A stretch of DNA of 64,000 nt from Saccharothrix sp. NRRL B-16314 (GTDB lineage: Bacteria; Actinomycetota; Actinomycetes; Mycobacteriales; Pseudonocardiaceae), in the NCBI RefSeq assembly GCF_000716595.1, contig NZ_JNXC01000038.1, forward strand, positions 1 to 64,000, written 5' to 3'. Positions 36,468 through 47,908 of the stretch are shown here, piece by piece. Under the pieces are notes generated by a model. That model ran no database searches. It was not told where the DNA came from and worked only from the letters and a program-made list of their open reading frames with translations. The first letter of the stretch is position 1. Each line of letters starts with the position of its first letter. The translations under genes and the position numbers were made by a program.

Positions 36468-38084
36468 GTGGACATCGTCTTCCGGGGCGCGCGGGTGGTG
36501 GACGGCACCGGCGCGCCCTCGTACCGGGCCGATGTCGGCGTGCGCGCCGGCCGGATCGCGGCGATCGACTCTCGGCGCGGTTCTCTGAGCGGTTCTCTGC
36601 TGGGCTCTCGGCTCGGCGGCCGGCGGGTGGTCGACACGGACGGGCTGGTCCTCGCGCCCGGTTTCATCGACATGCACTCCCACTCCGACCTCCGGGTGTT
36701 GGCCGAGCCGGACCACCTGGCCAAGGTGTCCCAGGGTGTGACCACGGAGGTCCTCGGTCAGGACGGGCTGTCGTACGCGCCGGTGGACGACGACGTGCTG
36801 GCCGTGCTGCGCGGGCAGTTGGCCGGGTGGAACGACGACCCGCCGGGGTTCGACTGGGACTGGCGGTCGGTCGGCGAGTACCTGGACCGCCTCGACCGGG
36901 GCATCGCGGTCAACGCCGCGTACCTCGTGCCGCAGGGGACGTTGCGGATGTTGTGCGTCGGGTACGACGACCGGCCCGCCACCGACGCCGAGCTGGACCG
37001 GATGCGTGACGTGCTGGCGCGGTCGTTGCGCGAGGGCGCGGTGGGGATGTCGTCGGGTCTGACCTACACGCCCGGGATGTACGCGGACACGGCCGAGTTG
37101 ACCGCGCTGTGCCGGGTCGTCGGCGGGCTCGGCGGGTTCTACAGCCCGCACCACCGCAGTTACGGCGCCGGCGCGCTGGAGGCGTACGCGGAGATGGTGC
37201 GGGTGTCGCGCGAGTCCGGCTGCCCGCTGCACCTGGCGCACGCGACGATGAACTTCGAGGTCAACCGGGGTCGGGCGGGTGAGCTGCTGGAGTTGCTCGA
37301 CGACGCCCTGGCGGCCGGCGTGGACGTCACGCTGGACACGTACCCGTACCTGCCGGGTGCGACGTACCTGTCCGCGTTGCTGCCGAGCTGGGTCGGCGCG
37401 GGTGGGCCGGAGGCGACGTTGGCCCGGCTGTCCGATGTGGACGTGCGGGAGCGGATCCGGGTGGAGGTCGAGGAGACCGGGTCGGACGGGTGCCACGGTG
37501 TGCCGGTGGACTGGGAGGCGATCGAGGTCAGCGGGGTGCGTGCGGCGGCGAACGCGCACCTGGTCGGGCGTTCCGTCGCGGAGTCCGCGCGCCGGGCCGG
37601 ACGGCCGCCCGCCGAGCTGTACTTCGACGTGCTGGTGTCGGAGCGGTTGGGCACGTCGTGCTTGATGCACGTGGGCGACGAGGACAACGTGCGGGCGATC
37701 ATGCGGCACCCGGCGCACACCGGCGGCAGCGACGGACTGCTGGTGGGCGACCAACCCCACCCGCGCGGGTGGGGCACGTTCCCGCGTTACCTCGGCCGGT
37801 ACGTGCGGGAGCTGGGGGTGCTCGGGTTGGAGGAGTGCGTGGCCCACCTGACCGGGCGTGCCGCCCGCCGACTGCGTCTAGCCGACCGCGGGCTCGTCAA
37901 GGTGGGGTACGCGGCGGACCTGGTGCTGTTCGACCCGGACACGATCACCGACCGGGCCACGTTCGACCAGCCCCGACAGCCGGCCGTCGGCATCACGCAC
38001 GTCCTCGTCAACGGGGTGCCGGTGATCGACGAGGGCCGTCGAACCAACGCCCTACCCGGCCACTCCCTACGCCACCGCACCTGA
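36468..38084 (+). CDS. N-acyl-D-amino-acid deacylase (D-aminoacylase)
   Basis: An amidohydrolase-superfamily enzyme of 538 residues that frees D-amino acids from N-acyl forms. The metal motif is LAPGFIDMHSHSD (near 63-75). Further ligands are in SPHHRSYG near 225 and PLHLAHATMNF near 253, and the GDQPHPRGWGTFPRYLGR region near 425 is typical of D-aminoacylases. Residues ~35-52 (SRRGSLSGSLLGSRLGGRR) are a small repetitive insertion. GTG 36468 follows the lyase by 40 bases. Its product would feed the lyase. Confidence 0.93.
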   Translation: MDIVFRGARVVDGTGAPSYRADVGVRAGRIAAIDSRRGSLSGSLLGSRLGGRRVVDTDGLVLAPGFIDMHSHSDLRVLAEPDHLAKVSQGVTTEVLGQDGLSYAPVDDDVLAVLRGQLAGWNDDPPGFDWDWRSVGEYLDRLDRGIAVNAAYLVPQGTLRMLCVGYDDRPATDAELDRMRDVLARSLREGAVGMSSGLTYTPGMYADTAELTALCRVVGGLGGFYSPHHRSYGAGALEAYAEMVRVSRESGCPLHLAHATMNFEVNRGRAGELLELLDDALAAGVDVTLDTYPYLPGATYLSALLPSWVGAGGPEATLARLSDVDVRERIRVEVEETGSDGCHGVPVDWEAIEVSGVRAAANAHLVGRSVAESARRAGRPPAELYFDVLVSERLGTSCLMHVGDEDNVRAIMRHPAHTGGSDGLLVGDQPHPRGWGTFPRYLGRYVRELGVLGLEECVAHLTGRAARRLRLADRGLVKVGYAADLVLFDPDTITDRATFDQPRQPAVGITHVLVNGVPVIDEGRRTNALPGHSLRHRT

Positions 38085-38116
38085 TCATCCGACAGCATCA
38101 ACACCGCCGACGGGTC

Positions 38117-38182
38117 GTCCTGAGCGTTGAACTCGGATGTCCCGAACGTAGGACTCACGCGTCCGGAACGTAGGACTCACGC
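38117..38182. repeat. Three 22-bp tandem repeats after the D-aminoacylase gene
   Basis: Units at 38117-38138, 38139-38160 and 38161-38182 all begin GTCC and carry GAGCGTTGAACTC or GAACGTAGGACTCACGC. The last two differ at one base. They lie just past the stop codon in the gap before a convergent gene. Confidence 0.85.
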
Positions 38183-38236
38183 GGGTGTGGTGCCGGAACG
38201 GCGGGCGGGTCAGGGGTTGGAGGCGGCTTGAGAAGT

Positions 38237-38290
38237 GGCCTAGGTGGCCTGGGTGGTTTGGGTGGCCTGGGTGCCCTGGGTGGTTTGGGT
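38237..38290. repeat. Six 9-bp units through the stop codon of the SRPBCC gene
   Basis: Units of the type GGCCTGGGT run from 38237 to 38290. They encode the C-terminal tail QTTQGTQATQTTQAT of the minus-strand SRPBCC gene. The stop TAG lies inside one unit and is a CAG-to-TAG variant of it. Confidence 0.9.
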
Positions 38291-38743
38291 CGCGGCTTGG
38301 AAGCCGGCGAGGTACGTGCGGAGGCCACGTTGGCCGCTGCGCATCATCAACTCGTGGTTGGCCTTGAGGATCGGACGGCTGACCAGGGCGATGCGGCGAA
38401 GCAGCGGCTTGCAGACCACGACCTCCTGGTCGTACACGATGCGCGAGCCGGTGCCGTCGGCGAAGATCCGCCAGCTCACCGTGCCGTCCATGTCGCCGAG
38501 GAGGTCGGCGCGCAGCAATCCCGCGTCGGGGTCCTTGGCGTTATGGTGCGTCTCGAAGACCAGGTCGTACGGCAGGACGGAACGGCAGCGCAGCTCGGCC
38601 GCGTTCTCGGCGACCTGGCGCGCCTCCCGCACCTCACGCCACCAGTGCGGGTAGCTGCGCAGATCGGCCAGCACCTCGAAGGTCTGCGCAGGAGTGCTGT
38701 CCACCGACCACACACTGCGGAATCGGTACGAGTTCAGCGGCAT
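38240..38743 (-). CDS. SRPBCC-family protein with repeat-derived C-terminal tail
   Basis: A 167-residue START/Bet v1-like (polyketide cyclase/dehydrase) protein that likely binds a hydrophobic ligand. The N-terminus FRSVWSVDSTPAQTFEVLADLRSYPHWWREVREARQV is typical, as is GDMDGTVSWRIFADGTGSRIVYDQEVVV and the long C-terminal helix. The last ~16 residues (Q/T-rich) come from a 9-bp repeat and are probably non-functional. The ATG at 38743 was chosen because longer frames only read through an upstream repeat. Confidence 0.87.
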   Translation of the reverse strand: MPLNSYRFRSVWSVDSTPAQTFEVLADLRSYPHWWREVREARQVAENAAELRCRSVLPYDLVFETHHNAKDPDAGLLRADLLGDMDGTVSWRIFADGTGSRIVYDQEVVVCKPLLRRIALVSRPILKANHELMMRSGQRGLRTYLAGFQAATQTTQGTQATQTTQAT

Positions 38744-38784
38744 ACCACCATGATCACGCACGACTACCACCTGCGCGACCCCCA

Positions 38785-38847
38785 TCCGTCCACGCGACCG
38801 AGTCCGTCCACGCGACCGAGTCCGTCCACGCGACCGAGTCCGTCCAC
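38785..38847. repeat. 18-bp tandem repeat (3.5 copies)
   Basis: Three exact copies of tccgtccacgcgaccgag at 38785-38802, 38803-38820 and 38821-38838, plus nine bases. It lies upstream of the SRPBCC gene. The following 38848-39000 continues as a degenerate run of related CCGTTCACGGGAC-like blocks. No gene is supported in 38744-39076. Confidence 0.95.
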
Positions 38848-39076
38848 AGGACGACCATCCGCCCAACGACCATCCGTTCACCACGGGACGACCGTCCGTT
38901 CACGGGACGGCCCGAGTCGTTCACGGGACTGAGCGGTCCGGGCGGGCTGAGTCGTCCGGGCGGCCAGGGTCGTTCGGGCGGCCTGGGTCGTGCTCCGGTG
39001 CCAGGCCGCCGCTCCTCCATACTTCCGGCAACACAATCCGGATTACCATTCATCCCCGCCGGGCGTAGCGCCTTCG

Positions 39077-39136
39077 GGTGATCTCCGCTCAGGGTGATCT
39101 CTGCGCAGAGTTGTCTCTGTTCAGAGTCGTCTCTGC

Positions 39137-39140
<4 letters not shown>
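39077..39140. repeat. Four 16-bp tandem repeats ending in the uvrA stop codon
   Basis: Units at 39077, 39093, 39109 and 39125 are 16 bp each, of the type (G/A)GTxGTCTCTGxTCAG. The last unit contains the uvrA stop (TGA on the minus strand at 39139-39137). Confidence 0.9.
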
Positions 39141-42010
<2,870 letters not shown>

Positions 42011-42040
42011 AACGGTTCCCTTCGGTATTCGACCTTCCCC

Positions 42041-42054
42041 CGAACAGACGTTCG
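42041..42054 (-). promoter_or_regulatory. LexA (SOS) box of uvrA
   Basis: CGAACAGACGTTCG matches the actinobacterial/Gram-positive SOS box CGAAC-N4-GTTCG exactly. It lies 31 bp before the uvrA ATG. TACGCT just upstream on the minus strand could be the -10. Confidence 0.85.
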
Positions 42055-42240
42055 AAAAGCGTATCGGACCACTGCTTCGGCCCTGTCGGGGAGGGCGCCA
42101 ACCATGCTAGGTGCGACCACCGACAAAACCGTTACGGGCTCTTCCACGATCGTGCGCCAACGGCTCTACCGGCAGGTAGTCAAGGCCCCTACGCTGGGGT
42201 GATAGGCCGTTCGGCCGCATAACTCCGGGATGAGGTGCCC

Positions 42241-43032
42241 ATGAGCTTCGCCGATGCCGCCCAGGTCCGATCCGACCGGACGAGCGTACCCGCGCCCCGC
42301 GAGCAGTCCGCCGCGGTCCAGGACGCGGTCACCGGACTCGCCGAGGTCGACCGGGCGACGGAGGTGTTGTACGAGGTCGTGGCGGCCCTCGACCTGCCCG
42401 CTCTGCGCGGTCCGAGCCTGCTCCCGGGGTGGAGCCGGGCGCACGTGGTGACGCATCTCGCACGGAACGCGGACGCCTTGGTGAACCTGCTGACGTGGGC
42501 GAAGACCGGGGTCGAGCACCAGATGTACCCGAGCGCGGCGGACCGTGACGCGGACATCGCCGAGGGTGCGGGCAGGTTGCCGCAGCTGCTGCGGGCGGAT
42601 CTGGACGCGGCGTGCCAGCGCTTCTCGACGGCCGCCCGCGAGCTGCCCGCGACGGCGTGGGAGGCGGAGGTCGTGCACCCGAAGGGCGGGGTGTTCCTGG
42701 CGCACCGCGTGCCGTGGCTGCGGTTGCGCGAGGTGTGGTTCCACCTGGTCGACCTGGACCGTGGCATCGGGTTCGAGGACCTTCCGGTCGAGCTGCTGGA
42801 GGGGTTCGTGGAGGACGCGGTCGGCCTGTACGCGGACCGGCCGGACGTGCCGGCGGTGCGGTTGGAGGTCACGTTCCCGGACGGCGGTCAACGCGGTTGG
42901 GCGCTGACGGCGGCCAGTGAGGTGTCGTCGACGGTGAGCGGTGCGGCGGCCGACGTGCTGGGCTGGCTGACGGGGCGCCACAGCGGTGCGCGGCTGGACG
43001 GGTCGGTGCCGACGCTGCCCAAGTGGCTCTGA
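42241..43032 (+). CDS. Mycothiol-dependent maleylpyruvate isomerase family protein
   Basis: A 263-residue MDMPI-type protein (DinB/MDMPI four-helix fold). The region LLPGWSRAHVVTHLARNADALVNLLTWA (near 60-87) gives the first metal His, and LREVWFHLVDLDRG near 160 the HxxxD pair. The C-domain is sterol-carrier-like (RLEVTFPDGGQRGWALTA). Such proteins use mycothiol, the actinobacterial thiol. ATG 42241 has GAGG five bases upstream. Its last 145 bases overlap the convergent acyltransferase gene. Confidence 0.9.
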   Translation: MSFADAAQVRSDRTSVPAPREQSAAVQDAVTGLAEVDRATEVLYEVVAALDLPALRGPSLLPGWSRAHVVTHLARNADALVNLLTWAKTGVEHQMYPSAADRDADIAEGAGRLPQLLRADLDAACQRFSTAARELPATAWEAEVVHPKGGVFLAHRVPWLRLREVWFHLVDLDRGIGFEDLPVELLEGFVEDAVGLYADRPDVPAVRLEVTFPDGGQRGWALTAASEVSSTVSGAAADVLGWLTGRHSGARLDGSVPTLPKWL

Positions 43033-44201
43033 GGTGAGCGCAGGCGTGCCGTGAGCAGCAGGCCGGCCAGGGCGGGGCGGCTCAGGGTCGGCCGGTTCAC
43101 GGTGTTGCCGCGGACGGTGTTGCCGCCGACGGTGTCGCGGCTCACGGTGTTGCGGCTCACGGTCAGGGCGCGGTGCGCGGGGCGTTCCACGAAGGCCGTC
43201 AGCAGCCAGCCGAGGACGACGGCGGCGCCGGTGAACGCGGCCAGCTCGGTCCACGGGCCGTAGGCCGCGACCTTCGCCATCACGACGTAGCCGATCTCCT
43301 GGTGCACCAGGTACACGCCGTACGAGATGCCGGCGAGCCACTTGATGGGGCGGGCGAGCAGGCGGACGGGGGCGATGTCCCAGTCCCGGCCGCCGGCCGC
43401 GGCGCACACGCCGATCAGCAGGACGCCCAGCCCGACGGTCGACTTGAAGTCCGCGCTGTGCACGGCCTGGGCCAGCAGGCACGCGGTGAGCAGGGCGAAC
43501 AGGTGCCGGTCGCCGATGCGGCCCTTCGACCACAGCCAGATGCCGACGCCGATGGCGAACAACTGCCCGCGGTGCACGCCCAGGCCGTCGTAGAGAGTGC
43601 GGACCACGCCGTCGTCGACCGTCCAGGCGCGGGTGACCAGGGGCAGCACGACGAGCGCCCAGAGCAGCGCCTTGACCGCCCGGCCGCGGACCCTCGACAC
43701 CAGCAGCGCGCCCGCGACGAAGCCCGTGACCTGGACCGGGAGGGTCCAGTAGGAGAAGTCGACCAGGCGGACGTCGGGGAACCAGTTCTGCAGCATCAGG
43801 ACGTTGAAGAGCAGGTCCCGGGGTTCGAGGTGGCTCCAGCCGGCCGGGGCGAGGTAGCGGAGGACGACGTACGTGCAGGTGGCCGCCACGACGTAGGCGG
43901 GCAGCAGGCGGGCCAGGCGGTTGCGCAGGAAGCGGGCCGGTTCGCCCTTGGCGAGTGACGCGCAGGCGAAGAAGGCGGAGATCACCACGAGCGCGCTCGC
44001 GCCGAATTCGAGGCTGAAGACGAAGGACGGGCGGCCGAGTTCGGGGTGGACGGACGGGCCGGCGTGGGTGGCGTGCTGGAGGAGCACGCACAGCACGGCG
44101 AGGATGCGCAGGACGTCCCAGTTGATCCGGCGTTGGGAAGGCACGAGGTGGAAAGACCCTATTCGGCTGACATCGGGGATGGCGGTATTGATCGTTTCCA
44201 A
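42888..44201 (-). CDS. Acyltransferase-3 family membrane protein with repeat-extended C-terminus
   Basis: A 437-residue integral membrane O-acyltransferase (OafA/YrhL type), probably acetylating an envelope polymer. It begins RINWDVLRILAVLCVLLQHATHAG (near 25) with the conserved Arg and His, and has about ten hydrophobic segments to ~residue 350 (LGWLLTAFVERPAHRAL). The remaining ~85 residues (TVSRNTVSRDTVGGNTV then S/P/A-rich) lack membrane character, arise in part from a 15-bp repeat, and are coded opposite the end of the isomerase gene. The true functional end is probably near ERPAHRAL. Confidence 0.88.
   Translation of the reverse strand: METINTAIPDVSRIGSFHLVPSQRRINWDVLRILAVLCVLLQHATHAGPSVHPELGRPSFVFSLEFGASALVVISAFFACASLAKGEPARFLRNRLARLLPAYVVAATCTYVVLRYLAPAGWSHLEPRDLLFNVLMLQNWFPDVRLVDFSYWTLPVQVTGFVAGALLVSRVRGRAVKALLWALVVLPLVTRAWTVDDGVVRTLYDGLGVHRGQLFAIGVGIWLWSKGRIGDRHLFALLTACLLAQAVHSADFKSTVGLGVLLIGVCAAAGGRDWDIAPVRLLARPIKWLAGISYGVYLVHQEIGYVVMAKVAAYGPWTELAAFTGAAVVLGWLLTAFVERPAHRALTVSRNTVSRDTVGGNTVRGNTVNRPTLSRPALAGLLLTARLRSPQSHLGSVGTDPSSRAPLWRPVSQPSTSAAAPLTVDDTSLAAVSAQPR
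43099..43173. repeat. 15-bp tandem repeats in the acyltransferase 3' end
   Basis: Units beginning ACGGTGTTGC occur at 43099, 43114, 43129 and 43144, with a partial fifth at 43159. On the minus strand they encode repeating N-T-V-x-x residues beyond the last membrane segment. Confidence 0.9.
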
Positions 44202-44259
44202 CCCTAGGGGTCGGTCGCGCTGCCCCTGGAGGGTGTCCGGTCGGCTACCGTCGGCCGAT

Positions 44260-44937
44260 GTGGACGTACTAGAGGACTACACGGGGCATGTGACGCCGGG
44301 CGGGGCTGCGGCACGGCGCACGTTGGACGCGTTGACCATCACGAAGGTCTCCGTCGGGCCTATGGACAACAACGCCTACCTGCTGGTGTGCCGTGCGACG
44401 AACGAGGCGCTGCTGATCGACGCGGCGGCCGACCCGCAACGGCTGTCGGACGTGGTGGGCCACTCGGTGGACCGCCCTCGGTTGAAGACCGTGGTGACCA
44501 CGCACCAGCACCAGGACCACTGGGGTGCTCTCGGCGCGGTGGCGGGCGCGAACGGATCGAACACCGTCGCGCACGCCGCGGACGCGGGCGTGCTGCCGAT
44601 TCCGCCGGACGTGCTGGTGGAGCACGGTGACACCGTGCACGTCGGCGAGGTGCCGTTGACGGTGATCCACCTGCGCGGCCACACCCCGGGCTCCATCGCC
44701 CTCCTGTACCGCGACCCAAGCGGGCACCCCCACGTCTTCACCGGCGACTCGCTTTTCCCGGGAGGGGTCGGCAAAACGACGTCACCTGAAACCTTCACGT
44801 CGCTGATCGGTGACGTGGAGACCAGGATCTTCGCCGAACTTCCGGACGACACGTGGGTTTACCCAGGTCACGGCGATGACACCACTCTTGGGCGTGAACG
44901 ACCTCACCTGGACGAGTGGCGTTCGCGGGGCTGGTGA
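44260..44937 (+). CDS. Metallo-beta-lactamase-fold hydrolase (glyoxalase II-like)
   Basis: A 225-residue MBL-fold enzyme. The metal motif TTHQHQDHWGALG near 78-90 is the HxHxDH signature. A further His is in RGHTPGSIALLY near 135, Asp in FTGDSLFPGG near 160, and His in YPGHGDDTTLG near 208. Likely a thioester or lactone hydrolase. GTG 44260 is inferred: the frame upstream is antisense to the acyltransferase, and TACCGT at 44246 could be the -10 of a leaderless transcript. Confidence 0.88.
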   Translation: MDVLEDYTGHVTPGGAAARRTLDALTITKVSVGPMDNNAYLLVCRATNEALLIDAAADPQRLSDVVGHSVDRPRLKTVVTTHQHQDHWGALGAVAGANGSNTVAHAADAGVLPIPPDVLVEHGDTVHVGEVPLTVIHLRGHTPGSIALLYRDPSGHPHVFTGDSLFPGGVGKTTSPETFTSLIGDVETRIFAELPDDTWVYPGHGDDTTLGRERPHLDEWRSRGW

Positions 44938-45018
44938 TCGCGAGTGGGGTCGTCGCGTCGGTTGACGGCCCCCGGAAATTCGAGGGCGGGGACCCGGGGG
45001 GCCAGCCACACTGCGGGG

Positions 45019-45909
45019 ATGGATCACACCGGGTTCACTCGGTCGAGTGAGTTGCTGGGTTATCCGCCTGACGCGCGGGTGCTCATCGTCAACTGCGACG
45101 ACCTCGGCATGCACGAGGACGTCGACGTGGCGGTGGTCGAGTCGATAGAGGCGGGAATCGCCCGTTCGTGCAGCCTGATGACGTCGGGTCCGTCGGCGCG
45201 GCACGCGGTCGGGTTGCTGCGACGGCATCCGGGGATCACGTTCGGCATCCACCTCACCCTGGTCCGCGACGCGGTCGCCGATCGGTGGGGGCCGTTGGCG
45301 GCGAAGGAGGACGTGGGCTCGTTGCTGGACGAGGACGGCCTGCTGTTCACCGCCGCCAGGCGCGGTGAACTCCGCGCCCGCGCCCGGACCGACGAGGTCG
45401 AGGCCGAGTTCCGGGCACAGATCGACGCGGTCTTCGGCTTCGGCAACGGCCTCGGCGACGGGCTCAGAGAGCGGCTTACGCACCTCGACTTCCACTGCCT
45501 GGCCGACGGTGGACGGGACGACGTCCTGGCGGTGGCCACGGCGTTGGCGGCGGAACACGGCCTGGCGGTGCGGGTCTGGCTGGACGAGGGCCGGCGGCGG
45601 ATGCGGCGGCGCGGACTGCCGGTGACGGACAACCCGTTCCTGGACAGCTTCTCCGTCGACGTCGACACCAAGCCGGCCCGGTACGCCCGACTGCTGCGCG
45701 ACCTGCCGCCGGGGCTCAGCGAGTGGGCCGTGCACCCGAGCGTCGCGAGTGAGCGGTCGCGGGCGGTCGACGGGGGTTGGCGGGTCCGCCGGTCCGACTA
45801 CGAGTTCCTGATCTCCCCGCAGGCACGCGAGCTCATCGACCGCGAAGGCATCACCGTGATCGACTACCGGCCCCTTCAGGAGGTCTGGGCGTCCAGCACG
45901 TCGAGGTAG
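45019..45909 (+). CDS. ChbG/HpnK-family (YdjC-like) carbohydrate deacetylase
   Basis: A 296-residue protein of the YdjC/ChbG family, metal-dependent deacetylases of oligosaccharides or glycans. Conserved motifs are LIVNCDDLGMHEDV near 22-35 (Asp pair), FGIHLTLVRD near 77, and HLDFHCLADG near 160. ATG 45019 gives MDHTGFTRSSELLGYP. It overlaps the convergent gene at 45876 by 34 bases. Substrate not inferable. Confidence 0.9.
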   Translation: MDHTGFTRSSELLGYPPDARVLIVNCDDLGMHEDVDVAVVESIEAGIARSCSLMTSGPSARHAVGLLRRHPGITFGIHLTLVRDAVADRWGPLAAKEDVGSLLDEDGLLFTAARRGELRARARTDEVEAEFRAQIDAVFGFGNGLGDGLRERLTHLDFHCLADGGRDDVLAVATALAAEHGLAVRVWLDEGRRRMRRRGLPVTDNPFLDSFSVDVDTKPARYARLLRDLPPGLSEWAVHPSVASERSRAVDGGWRVRRSDYEFLISPQARELIDREGITVIDYRPLQEVWASSTSR

Positions 45910-46469
45910 CCGGCGCTGACGCGCCACAGGGCGTCCGAGGCGGTCGTGAGCTTGCCGGGGCTCCAGCGCTTCTCCTCGTACGCACGGGTCTGCCGGCGCA
46001 GTGCGCGCAGGCTCACCGCCAACTCGTCACGCAGGCGCGCGCGCAGCTCGTCCGCTCCCGGCGCGGCCTGCCGGACCTGCTCGCCGCGTCCGTCCGCGAG
46101 CGCCGCGAGGGTCTTCTCCGCCGGCCCGTCCACCGCGTCCCAGACCAGTGCGGGGCGGTGGACGAGGTGGTTCCAGACCGGCGCGCGGGCCGAGCGCCAC
46201 AGCGGCCTGATGGGGTTCCGCGACATCCGGCTGGCGTTCGCCCAGTGCTCGGCCCCGTGCGGCTCGCTCATCCAGGGCACGTCGTCCACCGGGAGGTCGA
46301 CCACCACGGCGACGGTCACCTGGTCGACGTCCCGGGGCTCACCGAGGACGTCCCCGACGGCCCACAACGCCACCACCCGCAACGGGTGGATCGAACTCGG
46401 CAGGTTCGCCAGCTCCCCGCACTTGGCCGCCAGCTCCTCGACGTGCCGCACCGCTCGTGACCACTTCAC
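45876..46469 (-). CDS. Actinobacterial conserved protein, DUF7711-like
   Basis: A 197-residue cytoplasmic protein starting MKWSRAVRHVEELAAKCGELANLPS. It has a beta-rich middle with VDQVTVAVVVDLPVDDVPWM and conserved-looking W residues (EHWANASRMSRNPIRPLWR), then a helical C-terminal half. It resembles DUF7711-type proteins of actinomycetes from memory; function unknown. It lies 10 bases upstream of the methyltransferase gene on the same strand. Confidence 0.65.
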   Translation of the reverse strand: MKWSRAVRHVEELAAKCGELANLPSSIHPLRVVALWAVGDVLGEPRDVDQVTVAVVVDLPVDDVPWMSEPHGAEHWANASRMSRNPIRPLWRSARAPVWNHLVHRPALVWDAVDGPAEKTLAALADGRGEQVRQAAPGADELRARLRDELAVSLRALRRQTRAYEEKRWSPGKLTTASDALWRVSAGYLDVLDAQTS

Positions 46470-46479
46470 CCGCTCATCT

Positions 46480-47271
46480 TCACGTATCCCGCCGCCCGGT
46501 CAGCACGGTGACGCGGACGTGCTCCGTGAACGGCGCGTGCGGCTCCAGCGCGCGGCGGACGCGGTCGGCGAAGGCGGGGCGCTCCTCCGGCCGCGGCAGT
46601 CGGTCCACGGGCAGGGCCGAGAGCACACCGCCCACGATGGACTCCACGTCCAGCGTGCCGGTGTAGTCGACGTGGTGCGCGGACGTCCCGAACCCGGCGG
46701 CGGTCAGGCTCTCGCGGTACCGCTCCTGGCTCTCCTCGTCGGTGCCGCACGCGTTGCCGGCCCGCGTGCCCAGCCACTGCTCCAGGCACTCCCGCAACGC
46801 CCGCGACCAGTCGCTGTCCTGCAACCACAGCGGCGTCCCGTTGGTCAGCACGGCCACCCCACCACCATGCCTGACCAGCGGGAGCACCGAGGTGAACAGG
46901 TCGTCGTGCCGCATCCAGTGCAGCGCCTGCCCGATGGTGACCGCGCCGACCGACCCGTCGCCGAGCACGGCGCGCAACGCGGGCACGTCCGCGTCCGTCC
47001 CGATCACCCAGCCCACGTTCGCCACGCCCCGGTCCGCCGCCGCACGCCGGGCGTGCGCCAGCATGTCGGGCTCCGGGTCGACCCCGACCACCGCGCGCAC
47101 GCGTTCGGCGAGCGGCACGGTCACCTGGCCCGTGCCGCACCCGAGGTCGACCGCGACGTCGTCGGACGTCAGCCCGAACGCCGCCACGACCGCGTCGAAC
47201 ACCGCCGGCGGGTATCCCCGCCGGTACCGGTGGTAGAAGTCCGCCACCTCACCCGCGAAACCCAGTGCCAT
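46480..47271 (-). CDS. Class I SAM-dependent methyltransferase
   Basis: A 263-residue small-molecule methyltransferase. SAM motif I is [18 protein letters not shown] near 41-58, with [15 protein letters not shown] near 64. [10 protein letters not shown] near 111 marks the UbiE/Methyltransf_11 type. The N-terminus [22 protein letters not shown] is common in actinobacterial methyltransferases. ATG 47271 was chosen; the longer frame has no conserved sequence. Substrate unknown. Divergent from rnhA. Confidence 0.9.
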   Translation of the reverse strand: MALGFAGEVADFYHRYRRGYPPAVFDAVVAAFGLTSDDVAVDLGCGTGQVTVPLAERVRAVVGVDPEPDMLAHARRAAADRGVANVGWVIGTDADVPALRAVLGDGSVGAVTIGQALHWMRHDDLFTSVLPLVRHGGGVAVLTNGTPLWLQDSDWSRALRECLEQWLGTRAGNACGTDEESQERYRESLTAAGFGTSAHHVDYTGTLDVESIVGGVLSALPVDRLPRPEERPAFADRVRRALEPHAPFTEHVRVTVLTGRRDT

Positions 47272-47410
47272 GCCGACAGCGTGCCCACGGGCGCCGGGCG
47301 GCGGAAGGCGATTGCGCTCTCGGCGCAACGGAGAGTCACGTGAAGTCGGCGGCGAGGCGTGCCCAGCGCCGTGTCCCGGGTGGCCGGATCGGCTCGGTAT
47401 GTTTCGCCGC

Positions 47411-47908
47411 ATGGAGCAGGTGGTGGAGGTCTACACCGACGGCGCGTGCAGCGGGAATCCCGGGCCGGGTGGTTGGGGCGCGGTGCTGCGGTACGGGGAG
47501 CACGAGCGGGACCTGTTCGGCGGGGAGTCGCAGGCCACCACCAACAACCGGATGGAGCTGATGGCACCGATCCGGGCGCTGGAGACGCTCAAGCGGCCGT
47601 CGGTGGTGCGGATCTACACCGACAGCACGTACGTGCGGAACGGTGTCATGTCGTGGATGGCCAAGTGGAAGACCAACGGGTGGATGACGTCCGGCCGGCA
47701 GCCGGTCAAGAACGTCGACCTGTGGCAACGCCTCGACGCCGCCGCCGCGCCGCACCAGGTCGAGTGGCACTGGGTGAAGGGGCACGCGGGGCACCCGGAG
47801 AACGAACGCGCGGACCGGCTCGCGGTCCGCGGCGTCCGGGCGGCGTCGGAGTCAGATCTGCGGGCAGACGTCGTACATGACGCGGAAGAGCCGGGACGAC
47901 TCGGGTGA
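47411..47908 (+). CDS. rnhA: Ribonuclease HI
   Basis: A 165-residue enzyme that degrades RNA in RNA-DNA hybrids. The catalytic carboxylates are in [15 protein letters not shown] (Asp), [14 protein letters not shown] (Glu), [11 protein letters not shown] (Asp) and NERADRLA (Asp). Also [19 protein letters not shown] hexamer at 47398-47403 lies 7 bases before ATG 47411 with no ribosome site, so the transcript is probably leaderless. The final 57 bases overlap the convergent membrane-protein gene. The tail after residue ~145 is not conserved. Confidence 0.95.
   Translation: MEQVVEVYTDGACSGNPGPGGWGAVLRYGEHERDLFGGESQATTNNRMELMAPIRALETLKRPSVVRIYTDSTYVRNGVMSWMAKWKTNGWMTSGRQPVKNVDLWQRLDAAAAPHQVEWHWVKGHAGHPENERADRLAVRGVRAASESDLRADVVHDAEEPGRLG

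Noticed and set aside
38785..38847. CRISPR array
   Set aside because: The 18-bp units are contiguous with no spacers, so it is a simple tandem repeat; no cas genes are present.
42230..42237. Earlier starts (ATG 42230, GTG 42235) for the mycothiol-dependent isomerase family gene
   Set aside because: ATG 42230 is out of frame and GTG 42235 overlaps the GAGG ribosome site that properly serves ATG 42241.
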